From positions 1,000,071 to 1,064,070 of the forward strand of contig NW_006766890.1 of assembly GCF_000275845.1 (NCBI RefSeq): a DNA stretch of 64,000 bases. The letters run 5' to 3'. This stretch comes from Dichomitus squalens LYAD-421 SS1. Lineage: Eukaryota; Basidiomycota; Agaricomycetes; Polyporales; Polyporaceae. Positions 12,301-23,396 of the stretch are shown here, piece after piece. Made by a program: the position numbers and the translations under genes. The notes beneath the pieces are model-generated. The model did not search any database. It was given only the letters and a program-made list of their open reading frames with translations, and had not been told where the DNA came from. Position 1 is the stretch's first letter. Each line of letters opens with the position of its first letter.

Positions 12301-15198
12301 CGCGTCGAGTTCGAGAGTCGTCTGCAGGCTATCGCGGAGTCGTCCGAGGCAGAGGACCTCAAGGTGGAGAAGGAGCAGATGGAGCGCCAGCTGAAGCTCG
12401 TGCAGGTGCACATGAAGCGGCTGCTGGACGCGCGAGCGAGGGGCGAGACCGAGCTAGAGGACGTCGCCTTTGAGCCGGTGATATACACTGCTCGGCAGTT
12501 ACGTCTGATACGGAAGGTCCTCGACAAGTGGCGCGCCCACCGATCGTTTTCTATGGCCGAAGTCGTTCTGTCGAACGCTGTGCTTGTTAAAGAGGCGAAT
12601 ATTATCAGGTACGTGCGGGCGTAGCGGTGCATTGAAGCGCTCATTGACGATATTTACAGCAAGGAACTCGGCAAGGACGTCTTTTACAACTTCACTATCG
12701 CCGCTGGTGGTTCCCTTGCTGCGCCTGCGTCTGCTATTGACTCTATCGCTGGCCTGGATCAATTTGGCGACGTCGCAGATCCCGTCCTAGCCTCCGCAAC
12801 CCAACCGTCGGTCGCTGTCAAGCTCATTGACCGGCGACATAACGCTATCTATGTCTGGTCGCTGGATCGTCTTCAGCAACAGTTGCAGCGCATGCGCAAT
12901 CTCACTACCTTTATAGACCGCCCATCCTATTCCCAGCACTTCTCCTCTGAGGAGCCATTTTACGACAGCCCTCCCCCTGACTACTCCTTTATCGGCAACG
13001 CACTACTCTCCTTGGCACCCCTGTCTCGAAGGCTATCCTCCTCGTCTACCGTACCCATCTTCTGCAGATATACTTCTGAGGCAATCGGTTCATGTCGAAT
13101 CGAGATCAAGATCTCGAACGTCGTCCTTTCCCCTAAGCACGCTAATACTTCCGCCACCTCTACTCGGGCCACGTCCCCTGTGCCGGGTACGGTCCCTCCA
13201 GGCAGCAAGCTCACCTTCTACCTCATCGTCGACCAGGTGAAGGGGCTGTCTCACTACGACTTCTCCTTCGTCCACTTGCAGGTCCGGCTCTCCTCATTCC
13301 TGGGCCCGTCGCTTACCTCGGAAGAGGTGTACCCTTCGACTGCGATAGACCTAGACACTGCGTCCCTGTCCGACCTGAAGTTCCGCCGGAGCTTCTCAAT
13401 GGTCGCCTCGACGAAGGTCCTGTCCTACCTTCGTCAAGGGTACGCACCAATCGAATTCTACGCTCGTCTGAAGCCGACATATCTTGAGCGGATGGAGCGA
13501 TGGGACGAGATGCGCGAACAACGTATCCCTACCACCATCGGCTCGTCTTCTGTGAGTACACCGCAGAGCCTGCCGACATCACTTCCTCCTATGCGTCGAT
13601 CCGAGAACGACTTCGTAGTCGAGCAAACGCACGACGTGGCTGCCTGGCTGCAGGTCTGCGAGCTGGCACCAGATGGAAGCTACAAGCCTGTGCCTGTCGT
13701 CTCTTCGGGTCATCTGGACCCGGGCTGCTTCCTACTGCACCAGGGCCTCCAGCGCCGGATCGTCCTTACCCTTTCTTCTCATTCCGGTCGGCAGCTTCCA
13801 TGGACAGAAGTTACTCGAATACGTCTGGGTAACATCCGGCATCTGGACGCGAAGGGTCTGCTGCACGAGTCGCCTTCCAAGGTGCTCACTACGCTTCCCC
13901 TGCAGCAAGACCAGAAGATCGATTACAAGCCGGACGGGACTGGAAGCATCACTGCGGAAGCGCTATGGGACTCGAGCGTGCACAACTCGATACTGCTCAA
14001 CCGGGTCACGGCCTCGGGTCAGCGGGTGCTGCTGCAGGTGTCGTGGTCTGTGGTGGTCGAGACATGCGCGGAGCCGGTGCAGTTCAATATGGACACCGCA
14101 GTTATGATCCAGTCCCGCGACGCGCGCCCGCCATCTCGGCTCACGTCCTTGTTCGGCTCCACGAAGGTGCTCCCCAAGACGAGCACGCTCTTCTCGGTCC
14201 GGCTCACGCCGCCGCTCACCCGCTCGCCCAAGGACCTCTGGCGCCTTGACACTGCAGAGAAGTACGTCCGGGGCGAGGAGGCACTCGGCATCTGGAGACC
14301 CAGAGGCGTCTCCGTCGTCGAGGATTACTCAAGGCTTGTGACGATGGAGCGCCGTGCGGCCGACGTGCAAGCAATCAGGGTCATCTTAGCAGCTTCGCCG
14401 AACAGCAAGGTCCAGCAGCAGGACGCGGACGTCTGGGCGTCGGACGCTTCGGAAGAGCTCATGCGGAAGGCGTTGGCACTTTGGCAGAAGCGCTTCGGTC
14501 ATCAAGGCGAGGTACGCTTGCTATCTGTCATCCGAAGCAGAGAAGCCAGAGCTAATCCTCTGCGCGCGCGACTAGATTGTCATCAGTCAGGAGCAGCCTG
14601 AACCGGACGTCTTGAGCGTGAACTCTGGAAAAGCTTCGGCCGCGCCGTCTGATACACCGTCAGTCGATTCTCTCAAGCTCAATGCGAGCACGAAGCTTGT
14701 GCCCAGAAAGTGCGTTTGTTCTAGAACAGACGTCTCGAACATAACACTGACAGCCAATTCAGCGACGGGCCGACGAAGAAGGGCCACCTGATGCTCATGA
14801 CTGACGCGACTGAGAACATCTGGGAACGGCGATGGTTCGTGCTCAGAAGGTGCGTACCTGCTGACATTCGTCGTCGCGCCTCTCGCTCACAGACTGGTTC
14901 TCTTCCTCAGGCCGTACCTCCACATGTACGCGCACTCCAACGAGGTCGAGGAGATAGGCGTGATAAGCCTGACAGGCGTGAACGTGGAAAGCAACCCGGA
15001 AATGGAGGCTCTTCTGGGGGTACGTCTGCCTCGTTCCTCGAGCTGGTCCATGTGCTAACTTCGAGAACCCCCGCGCTGTAGAAAAAGTTCACCTTCACCC
15101 TCTTCACCTCTTCGAACTCGTACGCGCTCGCTGCTCCGAGCCAGAAGGAGCTCCAAGCATGGACTACGAAGTTGGATCCTACACGACTTCCTTCATGA
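9306..15198 (+). CDS. UNC104: Kinesin-3 motor of the UNC-104/KIF1 class
   Basis: Starts [21 protein letters not shown]. The motor domain (about 1-365) has the P-loop GQTGSGKS split over four introns, switch I NETSSRSHA, switch [10 protein letters not shown], and a lysine-rich loop GKKGKKGK before [22 protein letters not shown] neck coiled coil ([13 protein letters not shown]) follows. An FHA domain comes next ([14 protein letters not shown] ... [14 protein letters not shown]). Further on are coiled coil, a KIF1B/DUF3694-like region with [19 protein letters not shown], and a C-terminal PH domain ([20 protein letters not shown] ... [16 protein letters not shown]). This full kinesin-3 order marks a plus-end-directed transporter of early endosomes and vesicles whose PH domain binds phosphoinositides. 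Exon 1 ends at 9369; the motor region contains exons of 12, 19 and 11 nt. Length is roughly 1,600 residues, typical for fungal Unc104/Kin3. Confidence 0.95.
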
Positions 15199-15288
15199 CA
15201 CGCCACGATTTTTCATGACATAATGGAAAAAGTGAAGATCCTCGGCATGCCTCATCCCATGCCGAAGATTTTCATCTTTTCTACATTC

Positions 15289-15652
15289 CAGCGAATGTAA
15301 AAATCAGCGTCGCATGTCCCGCGCCGGGTGGTGTGCTCGGATCAGCGGCAGGCCCCTGCCGAGCCCCGCCAGCCTGCTCTCCGGCCACCTTCCAGCTCGG
15401 GGACACGCCCGCTGTGACTGCTCGAGACGTGCCCCGCCGGCGAGCTATGCCCCTTTGCGAGCTACATAATACTCGATTTCTTACCTGGGATGTTCCCAAC
15501 ACATATTCCCGGTATATTCAAGTGCTCCCAGCGGTGGAAGAGAGTTGGGCAATGGCTTCGGTGCGGTAGGGTTGGGGGTCGGCCGGGGTTTTCCGGTGAT
15601 CCGAGCACACGACCCGGCGCGGGACATGCGACGCTGATTTTTACATCCGCTG
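15289..15652. mobile_element. MITE-like non-autonomous DNA element with about 56-bp terminal inverted repeats
   Basis: The left arm 15296-15344 and right arm 15597-15645 are reverse complements over 49 bp with one mismatch (ends TGTAAAAATCAGCG). The match extends outward by a CAGCGR heptad on both sides with one more mismatch, giving termini near 15289 and 15652. Interior sequence is about 250 bp, GC-rich and non-coding. The heptamer TCATCTT occurs immediately right of the element (15653-15659) and 10 bp outside the left arm (15272-15278), a possible but inexact target duplication. It sits in the convergent spacer between the kinesin and IMP3 genes, so it disrupts neither. Confidence 0.82.
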
Positions 15653-16139
15653 TCATCTTCGACACCCCTGTCTCTTCTTGTTTACCAGGCTTCGCTTCAT
15701 TCATTACACTTATCACATCGATCGCTGTGTCTGGCTCACCTGTAATGTTTTACTCTTTGTCGGCGCTCGGAGCTGGTTTGGTATTATCTTGTCGCAGTTT
15801 CCCTTCCAATCATGCACATACCATGTACATACGTACGCATAACATCGCCCGGCTTTCTATACTCATACAAGTGATATCCGTAGTCGTTACATACCACAAT
15901 ATCCCATGTACCCCTATATTATTAGCCCGGGGTTGGTGGCGGACCAAATGGAATCGACGCGTAGCTTCTGTTCTGGAATACATGCGTCGGGCGGCATACC
16001 TGAGAGGCTGTAGCGCACTGGTACCTGTGGCGGAACGCTGCGAGAGTTTTGTCCTGGACCCGCCGAGGTAGGATGGCGGGTGGGGCGCGGCAGGTACAGA
16101 GAGGGGTACCCAAACGAGAACGAGGTTGCTCTGATGACA
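15653..16139. other. Spacer between the MITE-like element and IMP3, nothing recognised
   Basis: Contains only short frames and AT-richer sequence just past the element. It probably includes the 3' UTR of the minus-strand IMP3 gene. Confidence 0.5.
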
Positions 16140-17248
16140 TCACAGCAGGTCGAAGTCGTCGAGCTGGAAGTAGCCTTGGTAAGACACGACTGACTGCGCG
16201 GGCATTTATGCGGCTCACCTCGTCGTTGTACCGCATGATCGTGCGCTTGAGCTTCGACGTGTCGACCCAGGTTACGAAGTCTTCCATGTGCCTGTCAGGA
16301 GCATGAGCGCGACAGCGCCATTAGAGAGAGGAACGCAGCGTCGTACCTGGTGACGAGGTATGCAGGGTCTGTTATCGTGTCCGGGCCTACGCGGACGTGA
16401 CCCTGCTCGATGAACTTGACGGCCTGATGGTGGCGCGTTTCGTGTGCCAAGGATTGATGAAATTCAATGAGCGAATGCGAGAAGGGGTGGAAAGATCAAG
16501 CCCGAACCCGGTTGGCACCTCGGAACACGGACTACCTCAGAGGCAGATGAGGATGATCCTCGTGCAATGACCGTGTGACGAGCGGGAACATATCGCGCCC
16601 GGCGACGGCTCTGCATAGAAGTACGCCGTAATAGCGACAGAACCTTACACTTGTAAACGTCCAGTAAACGTCGGACATAGTGAGGAGACCATCCGTGAAG
16701 ACGCCAACCGGGCTTGGAAGCAGGATGGACGAGGTTGTCGAAGACACGTACCGCGCTAACCGTTTCTGACATTTTCGACATGCACATTATGACCGCGAGT
16801 CGTCGTCTGCAGAACGCCGCAACAGTGAGCTTGTTTTCGATGTCGCTGAGCTTTGCGGTGTTGTTCAGCACGCCCATGTCGTATAGCTTCGACAAGAGCT
16901 GGCCTTCCATTTTTGCCCGGAAAGGGTCTTGCGCAGGGAGAAGGGAGAGTCGGTGGGCGTACGAACGGAGGGAGCCACAGAGTTTGTTATATCTGAATGA
17001 CGAAGGCCACATTATACCCGCTACTGAGCAAAAACGTACAAAAGTGATAAAACGCACTTGTGGTAATCCTCCCGGTCCTGGATGTGGTACCTGCGCATGA
17101 CCTTGATCTCACGCAAGTTTGCATCTTGTTTCCACTGTGCTCGGCCTCAGCTCCCGCTAGCCTCCTTCGTCCCAAAGTGCACACTCACGTTGAGAAAGTC
17201 GACTTTCTTGAGAAGCTTTTGTTCGTGATGCTTGAACTGGCGAACCAT
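16140..17248 (-). CDS. IMP3: U3 snoRNP protein IMP3
   Basis: Six exons (17248-17189, 17134-17058, 16992-16752, 16423-16347, 16291-16219, 16163-16140) sum to 184 codons, so 183 aa, the usual IMP3 length. The protein starts [20 protein letters not shown], continues through [20 protein letters not shown] and [20 protein letters not shown], has the S4-type RNA-binding segment [20 protein letters not shown], and ends MRYNDELDDFDLL. IMP3 belongs to the small-subunit processome and promotes U3 snoRNA base pairing with pre-18S rRNA in the nucleolus. The intron 16424-16751 is 328 nt, far longer than the others, and holds a 10-bp inverted repeat. The last exon is only 24 nt. Start and stop are unambiguous. 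Confidence 0.95.
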
Positions 17249-17863
17249 GATGGATGGGAGCGGGAGGGTAGTGGAGGTTCTAACGAGAGCCGGAAACTCT
17301 GAGGCAGCTGAAGATGGGCGCCTACAAAACTAAGGCCGCAAACGTCGGGCCGAATTCGGAAATGTTTGTGGTTCACACGCATGCCCGCCAACCAAACCTT
17401 GGCCACTGCCGTGATGTAGGGATATTGAGGGCCAGTGACTCCAGCGTCGCACGGCATGCAGACCGACGATCATGTCCCATCATACAAGGTTGGTGACAAT
17501 ATCTTGATGAACACTCCAATATGCGCGCGGCGTGCCGCGAGTCATCTTCTAGTTGTCGCTGCTGTGAACGCGCTGCAGGGATCGGAGAAGGACTGCGACA
17601 AGACTTGGATCCTACTGGAAATCAGGTGAGCGGAGTAGGGCGTGGTCTTTGAAAAGAGACGCACTGACTAGCGGCGCTATAGTGTAAGATATGTTCCATG
17701 AGAACGGTGATAGTCCAGCAAAGTACCACGGCCGAGTGACGTGCCAGTGGTGCCAGATGGATCTGCATCATGTTCGGCCTCAAACCTTGTATCGTGCGCG
17801 CAGATAATTGAACCATATCCATCAGTGCGCGATAGTAGGCCTGCCCCACCCATCTCCTCCCGC
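17249..17863. promoter_or_regulatory. Divergent promoter of IMP3 and tandem paralog A
   Basis: A 615-bp head-to-head spacer. No convincing TATA box or repeated operator is visible, and the open frames in it are short and motif-free. Confidence 0.45.
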
Positions 17864-19644
17864 ATGTACCCTAGACATCTTACAACCCTTGCCCTCATAG
17901 GCGCTATCGTCGTCGGCAGTGTTTGGCTGCTTCTCCACTCGTTCAACTCCAGAAGCGACCGCTCCTTCGACCTCACACGCTACCGGTACCCATCCTTCCG
18001 CAACGGTCAATACGATGGTGGCTCGCAGGAGTGGTCTGATGGCGCAAAGCGCCGGAAGAATATAGTCATTGCGTCCTCATTCCCCTTCCACTTCGACGTC
18101 TACATGGCCGCAGCAAAAACCATCGGCGACGTACTTGACTCCAACCCAGTGGATGCGCCGGGCACCATCCACATATATGCACCGGACTTCCTCTACGGCT
18201 TCCAGGATATCGTCGATGAGCTGGATCTATGGAAGCATCGGGGGATTCGTGGACAGCCCGCCGATCTCGCCCACCTCCTGAACTCTGAAACAGGAGAGGC
18301 GGGCGTCGAGCTGATCGTATTTGGGACATGTGAAACCGAGTAAGCGTTGGTCTTGCAACGTCTCCACGGCCGATGCGAAGCTCATCGCGCATAGCTTGGG
18401 CTTTTGGCACAACGACCTTGTCGACGCATGGGACCGGCGCGATGCCGACCACAAGTTCAAAATTGTCTGCATAGTACATAACATTCTGGACACAAATTGG
18501 CAGCGTCACATAACGCACTGGGCGCGCAGGGATGCTATACGGCTCCTCCCAATCGCAAACCAGTAAGGCAGAGCACGATGAGCCAGATCGAACATACCTG
18601 TCTGACACTTCCTACGCCCAGCGTCAAGGATAGCTTCCGAGAGAGCTTTGACTCCACAGCCGACAGCTCTGACCTCGAGCTGCACACAGCAGGATATCAG
18701 TATATACCGATCGACGTCCATGTACCGATATTGGATATTCCTGACCTCCCTATCAAACCTGTCCATCGAGACCTCGTTACCGCCGTCATCCAAGGCACGC
18801 TTGTCGGTGAGCGTCGGGACTACCATCGCTTTTTCAACGACCTGATAGCGTCGTTGTACGGTATGTCAAACATGCGAGACGTTGGCAGCAATACGCTGAT
18901 ATCTGCATCAATCCTCGCAGAGGATGCGGCAGCTTGGGGATACCGTCCACTTAACAGCGGAGCCTCTGTTGAGCCGGACAACGAGTCGAACATCGCGCCC
19001 TTCCGACTGCTACTGGTCGGCTCTGGGGGAATCGAGATACCGGCTGAATTGGCCTTGATCGTCAGCGTACACCACGACCTTTCCTACAAGGACTTCTACA
19101 ATCTTGTCGCAATGGCGGACATGGTCGTCCCGGCATTTGCCCAGTTCGGCTGTGAGTGCGCGCTACAGCTTCTTTCGGGATGCCGTCATGTTACGGAACG
19201 ACTGACATATGCACTTACGTCTGATAACGTCGGGCGCGGTCCATTACTGACACCGAACGCTGCGATCTTGCAGATTTCAGGGACCAGGCGAGCTCGACGG
19301 TCGCGCTCGCAACGGAGCTCAACGTCCCCCTGCTCGCAACGGACCGTCTTCGCCGGACGTATGGGTACATCGACGACGCGCGCGCGGTCGTCACGCGTCC
19401 GGCGGCCATGTCGGAAGTGCAGGCGCTCAAGGCCCTCAGGACAGGCAACGCATCGTCGTTCCTCGAATCCGATCCGGCGCACACCGGGGTGGCGATGGGT
19501 GAGGTGAAGGGCGTTCGGGACGCCGTCGAGCGGATGCTGGAGGAGGGTTGGGTAAGGGATCGCAAGGGGTGGATGGACTGGAGGGAAAGCGTGTGGGAGA
19601 GAAATCTAGAGGTCATGGACAGAGTATTGAAGGACATGCCGTAG
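17864..19644 (+). CDS. Tandem paralog A: type II membrane protein, glycosyltransferase-like, function unknown
   Basis: Introns 18340-18394, 18563-18621, 18861-18920 and 19152-19273 (phases 2, 2, 1, 1) leave 494 aa. Residues about 5-26 (HLTTLALIGAIVVGSVWLLL) form a single hydrophobic segment after a short basic N-terminus, which suggests a signal anchor with a lumenal body. The first half has KNIVIASSFPFHFDVYMAAA, a typical opening beta-strand of a GT-B-like fold. The second half has DMVVPAFAQFGYF, SSTVALATELNVPLLATDRL, YGYIDDARAVVTRPAAMSEV and a C-terminal WRESVWERNLEVMDRVL. The pattern of an acidic/PA motif followed by a helix and VPLLAT resembles the donor-binding half of GT1/GT4-type glycosyltransferases, but no diagnostic E-x7-E motif is clear. 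I recognise no named family. The gene downstream is a paralog with identical intron phases. Confidence 0.8.
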
Positions 19645-21619
19645 GAGTTTCGCTTGTAGAAGTACCTCACTAATAGAGGGCTCCTGCGAGGTGGCTTTTT
19701 CAATCTCGTTTCCCATTCGTTCTGGTGCATGGAGACGGTACCGCTGCTCTATTGCACATGGTGCAGTGGCATGTTGGACCGGGGTCGTTGATCGAATGAG
19801 GGCTGCCTGCGGAAGCACAAACACTACGAAGAACGAGACACAGATTCTGGGACATGGTACAGATCAGGCGACGTTTGACAGGAAAGTTGGTTCAGCGGAG
19901 CATCCAAGCCCCTTACAAACAAACCTCCAGATCGAGGCCAACAGCGAAGAGATCGCTGTGTAATGCACTTATGCTTCCTCGCTCCGATGGAAAACGGCCG
20001 CTTGTGCGGAACATTGTGTTGGCGGCGTTCAATGCACGTTACAGCACACGTCGCCAGGTGCTAGGACATTTCGAGACAAGCCCAAGGGTGACTCTATCGC
20101 TGACACCCGTCAGAAGCAGCGACATGTGAGAACGCGGAGCTTTTGCGTGCCTATCGGACTACGGCATTGTGCCTTGGAGCGCTATTTTGGTTTTATACAT
20201 TCCGACGCTAGGACACGTCTCTTGGCTCGGCGCTGCATTCCGAAGCATCTTGTACAAGGAGAGTCCAGAAACGTACCAGAGGCAGCGCTCCACGCGAAAC
20301 ACGTCAGACGTGCGGACGCCAGACATTATAAGTCGACATTATACGTCCGACAGCCTATTCTAAGGTCGGGGTTGACTCACCTGGACCGGAAATGATAGCA
20401 TTTTTCTCACCTGCGACATAGGCTCACATAGGGGCGTCAGACTCGTCAGAGGCTGGGGTGCATCCATCAAGCGCGTTTCCGCCCTTCATCAATTGATTGA
20501 ACTCAGCGTCGATATAATAGGAGTGGTTAACACACTGATGCACGTCATTAGAGCTGACATAACACAGAAGTCGATAAACAGAGAATGGATGGTCGTGGCA
20601 GGAGTACAGTAACGATACTCAGCTCGCACACTTGGATCGGGGTTTGACTGGCGCCCATGCATTGATCGGGTCTTTTCATCGGAGATCTCAGATAACAGGG
20701 CGCGTGCAGCTCCCCTAGCAACGCGTGGGTCCTGACCCTTCTGTCCTCCTGGTGGCCTACTCTCCGGGAAACACTGAGTGTTTGGTGAGTGCGAGCTGAG
20801 GCTCGTATAATATTTTACCCTCTTTACCTCCTCACATTGAAGACTGGCATATTTCCTAGCGGACAAGGTGAGCAATGAAATGCGAAATGCAAATGGCATC
20901 GGGAACGATCATTGACACCAGTCGACTGGCACCGCTTGTGTATGATGTCAGTGACTTCGGTTCCTGTGCTTGATGAGTCAACCTTGTCGAAATCTTGCAC
21001 TTTGACGGCGTGCTGACGCTTTTCAGGTCGACCGACGATACTGCTGGGGACCGGTTTGGTTCACTAAGACCCTGCCGTATTATGCGGCACCTCTCGTAAT
21101 CCCAAACATTCTCATGGTTTGACGTGCACCGATCCAAATGATCTGGCGTTCTCACTCGGAACCCCTAGCATCCGACTGATCCTTGTTTACTAGCGACCGC
21201 TCAGAAACTCCACTCCAATCATATGTGTACTAATCTCCGAAGTCGTTACCACGTATCCCGGTATCCGTCTTGCTCATCTCTTCTTTACTTCAAGAAGAAG
21301 CGCCATAAACATCCAGTCGCAGGTCTAATCAACGCATTTGTTGCAGACAATCGCTTTTTGTGAGGCCGGAGATTGCGTATGTTCGTTCGTGACCCTTATC
21401 ATCTCGATATGGTAAAGGCTTTGGACATGTATCTATAATCTCGCCTGGCTGTTGGGCGCCACGTTAACTGTTTAGCCGGGATCTGTGATGTTTTGGAGTC
21501 GCCGCGCAGTGTCTACTTGCATCGGAAATTATTTATGTTGCGTCTCTCGCTCTGTTGTACGTCTTTGACCCTTTGGGCCAGTACTATCGCCCGTCCGTTC
21601 GTTCGTCTTCCTTGGTCAT
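19645..21619. other. 1.97-kb spacer between the tandem paralogs, nothing recognised
   Basis: I looked for a third, decayed copy of the flanking gene and saw none: no frame resembles the DVYMA, WKH or AAMSEVQALK motifs. Open frames are under 100 codons without motifs. Part of it must be the promoter of paralog B. Confidence 0.5.
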
Positions 21620-23396
21620 ATGGCCACTCGTCGACTCTCTACATACACACTTGCGGGAGTGCTTGCGCTCGGCGGTGTCTGGTTGCTTTCACACTCCTTC
21701 GCTGTCGGCGGCCGGGACTATTCGGAGCTCGCCCACCCTAATCTGCCACATGCTAATCTACCTCAAGCCGAACTCTCAAAAGCTACGACCTCTTCAGGAC
21801 CATCTGAGGCTTCTGTCACCCCCGCAGCGCCTTCAATACCAATACGAAGGAAGAACGTAACATTCGCGTCTTCCTTTGTCTACCATGGCGACGTGTATAT
21901 GGCGTTGGCAAAGTCTATGGGGGATGTGATGGACCAGGAAGGCGCGCACGGTCAGATCCACGTCTTCGCTCAACCGTTCCCATTCGGCTTCCAGGAAGTC
22001 GTAGAAGACTTGCAGCTTTGGAAGCACCAGGGGGTACGTGCCAATCACGAGAGCTTCATCGACTTCCTGAACTCCGAGACGGGTGACGGCGGCGTGGACC
22101 TCATCATCTTTGGAACTTGTCAATACGAGTGCGTCCCTTCATTCGGGCGTTTGCTGTCTATGTAGCTCAGCTGGCATGAAGCTTGCCGTATTGGCATGAC
22201 GCGTTGCAGGACGCGTGGGAGAGGCGCGATGCCGGTCACAAATTCAACATCGTGTGTTACGTGCATAATGCGAAGGACATGGACTGGCGGCGCTGGGTAC
22301 CATACTGGTCGCGGAGACACGCCATTCGTTTCATTGCTATCGGTAACCAGTGCGTATTCGCCTGCCTTACACATATGTTCGGTTATGGGCTGACTGGGGC
22401 CCCGCGCGGCAGTGTCGCTGAAGCCTTCGTCGATATGTTCGCGGAGGCGGCCGACAGCCATGACCCTCTTCTATATACGGCAGACTTCGAGCACATACCC
22501 GTCGACGTGCATATACCTGTCCTGCGCATACCCAGCTTGCCAGTCAAGGAGTCTCCGCGGAACCTCATCAAGGCAGTCATCCAGGGCAAATTCGAAATGG
22601 AACGCCGCGATTATGCCCGCATCTTCCAAGAACTGATTAGCTCACTTCACGGTATGCCCCTAACTCGTTCCACGTAGTTGGTGACCAATCTTGCTGAGCG
22701 CACGGGGTGCAGAGGATCCAGCAGCGTGGGGCTACCTCCCCTTGGAAGGTCGCACTGCGTTCGAGCCTAGACACGACTCCCCAGTACCCCCTTTCCAGCT
22801 CCTTCTCGTGGGATCACAGTACCTCGGCGTCCCTACCGAACTCGAGCACATCGTCCTGATCCACCGAGACTTACCATACAAGGCATTTTACGACCTCATC
22901 GCAGACTCGGACATTGTTTTACCAGCTTTCGCAGACAATAGCTGTAAGTGTAGCGGTTTGACCTTCTATCCATCTTCTTCTGGCAGAAAGGCAGTGCTGA
23001 GATATGGATGGTCCGTCTATGATAGATTATGAGTTCCGCGCTAGCTCTACCGTCGCAATCGCGACTGAGCTCAACATTCCTATGCTCGTTACGAACCGTA
23101 CACGGCGGACGTACGGATTCATTGACGACGACCGCGTCGTCGTTACGCGCCCTGCTGCGATGTCGGAAGTTCAGGCTTTAAAGGCATTGCGCACAGGAGA
23201 CGCTTCCGCGTTCCTTGCATCAGACCCGGCGGATATCGGATTGTCGATGGGTGAGATGCCTGCGGTACGCGAGGGCGTCGAGAAGATGATGAGGGGAGGG
23301 TGGGTGAAGAGCAACAGCGATTGGGAACAGTGGAGAGCGAGTTTGTGGGAGAAGAACAACGAGGTCGCAGGCCGGATTCTGCGCGATATATCTTGA
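21620..23396 (+). CDS. Tandem paralog B: type II membrane protein, glycosyltransferase-like, function unknown
   Basis: Introns 22129-22181, 22350-22412, 22652-22712 and 22944-23025 leave 505 aa. Each intron lies at the same protein position and phase as in paralog A. The N-terminus has a signal-anchor segment (TYTLAGVLALGGVWLLSHSF) and then a P/A/S-rich stalk longer than in copy A. The core reads RKNVTFASSFVYHGDVYMAL, FGFQEVVEDLQLWKHQGV, FIDFLNSETGDGGVDLIIFG, YHRDLPYKAFYDLIA-type segments, DIVLPAFADNS, SSTVAIATELNIPMLVTNRT and AAMSEVQALKALRTGDASAF. The two copies align along their whole length but are clearly diverged, so the duplication is not recent. A secretory-pathway glycosyltransferase-like role is only inferred from the single anchor and the GT-B-like motif spacing. 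Confidence 0.82.

Noticed and set aside
16424..16751. Intronic C/D-box snoRNA in IMP3
   Set aside because: I found no paired RTGATGA and CTGA boxes in the right order and orientation.
19645..21619. A third decayed copy of the tandem GT-like gene
   Set aside because: No frame matches any conserved block of copies A or B.
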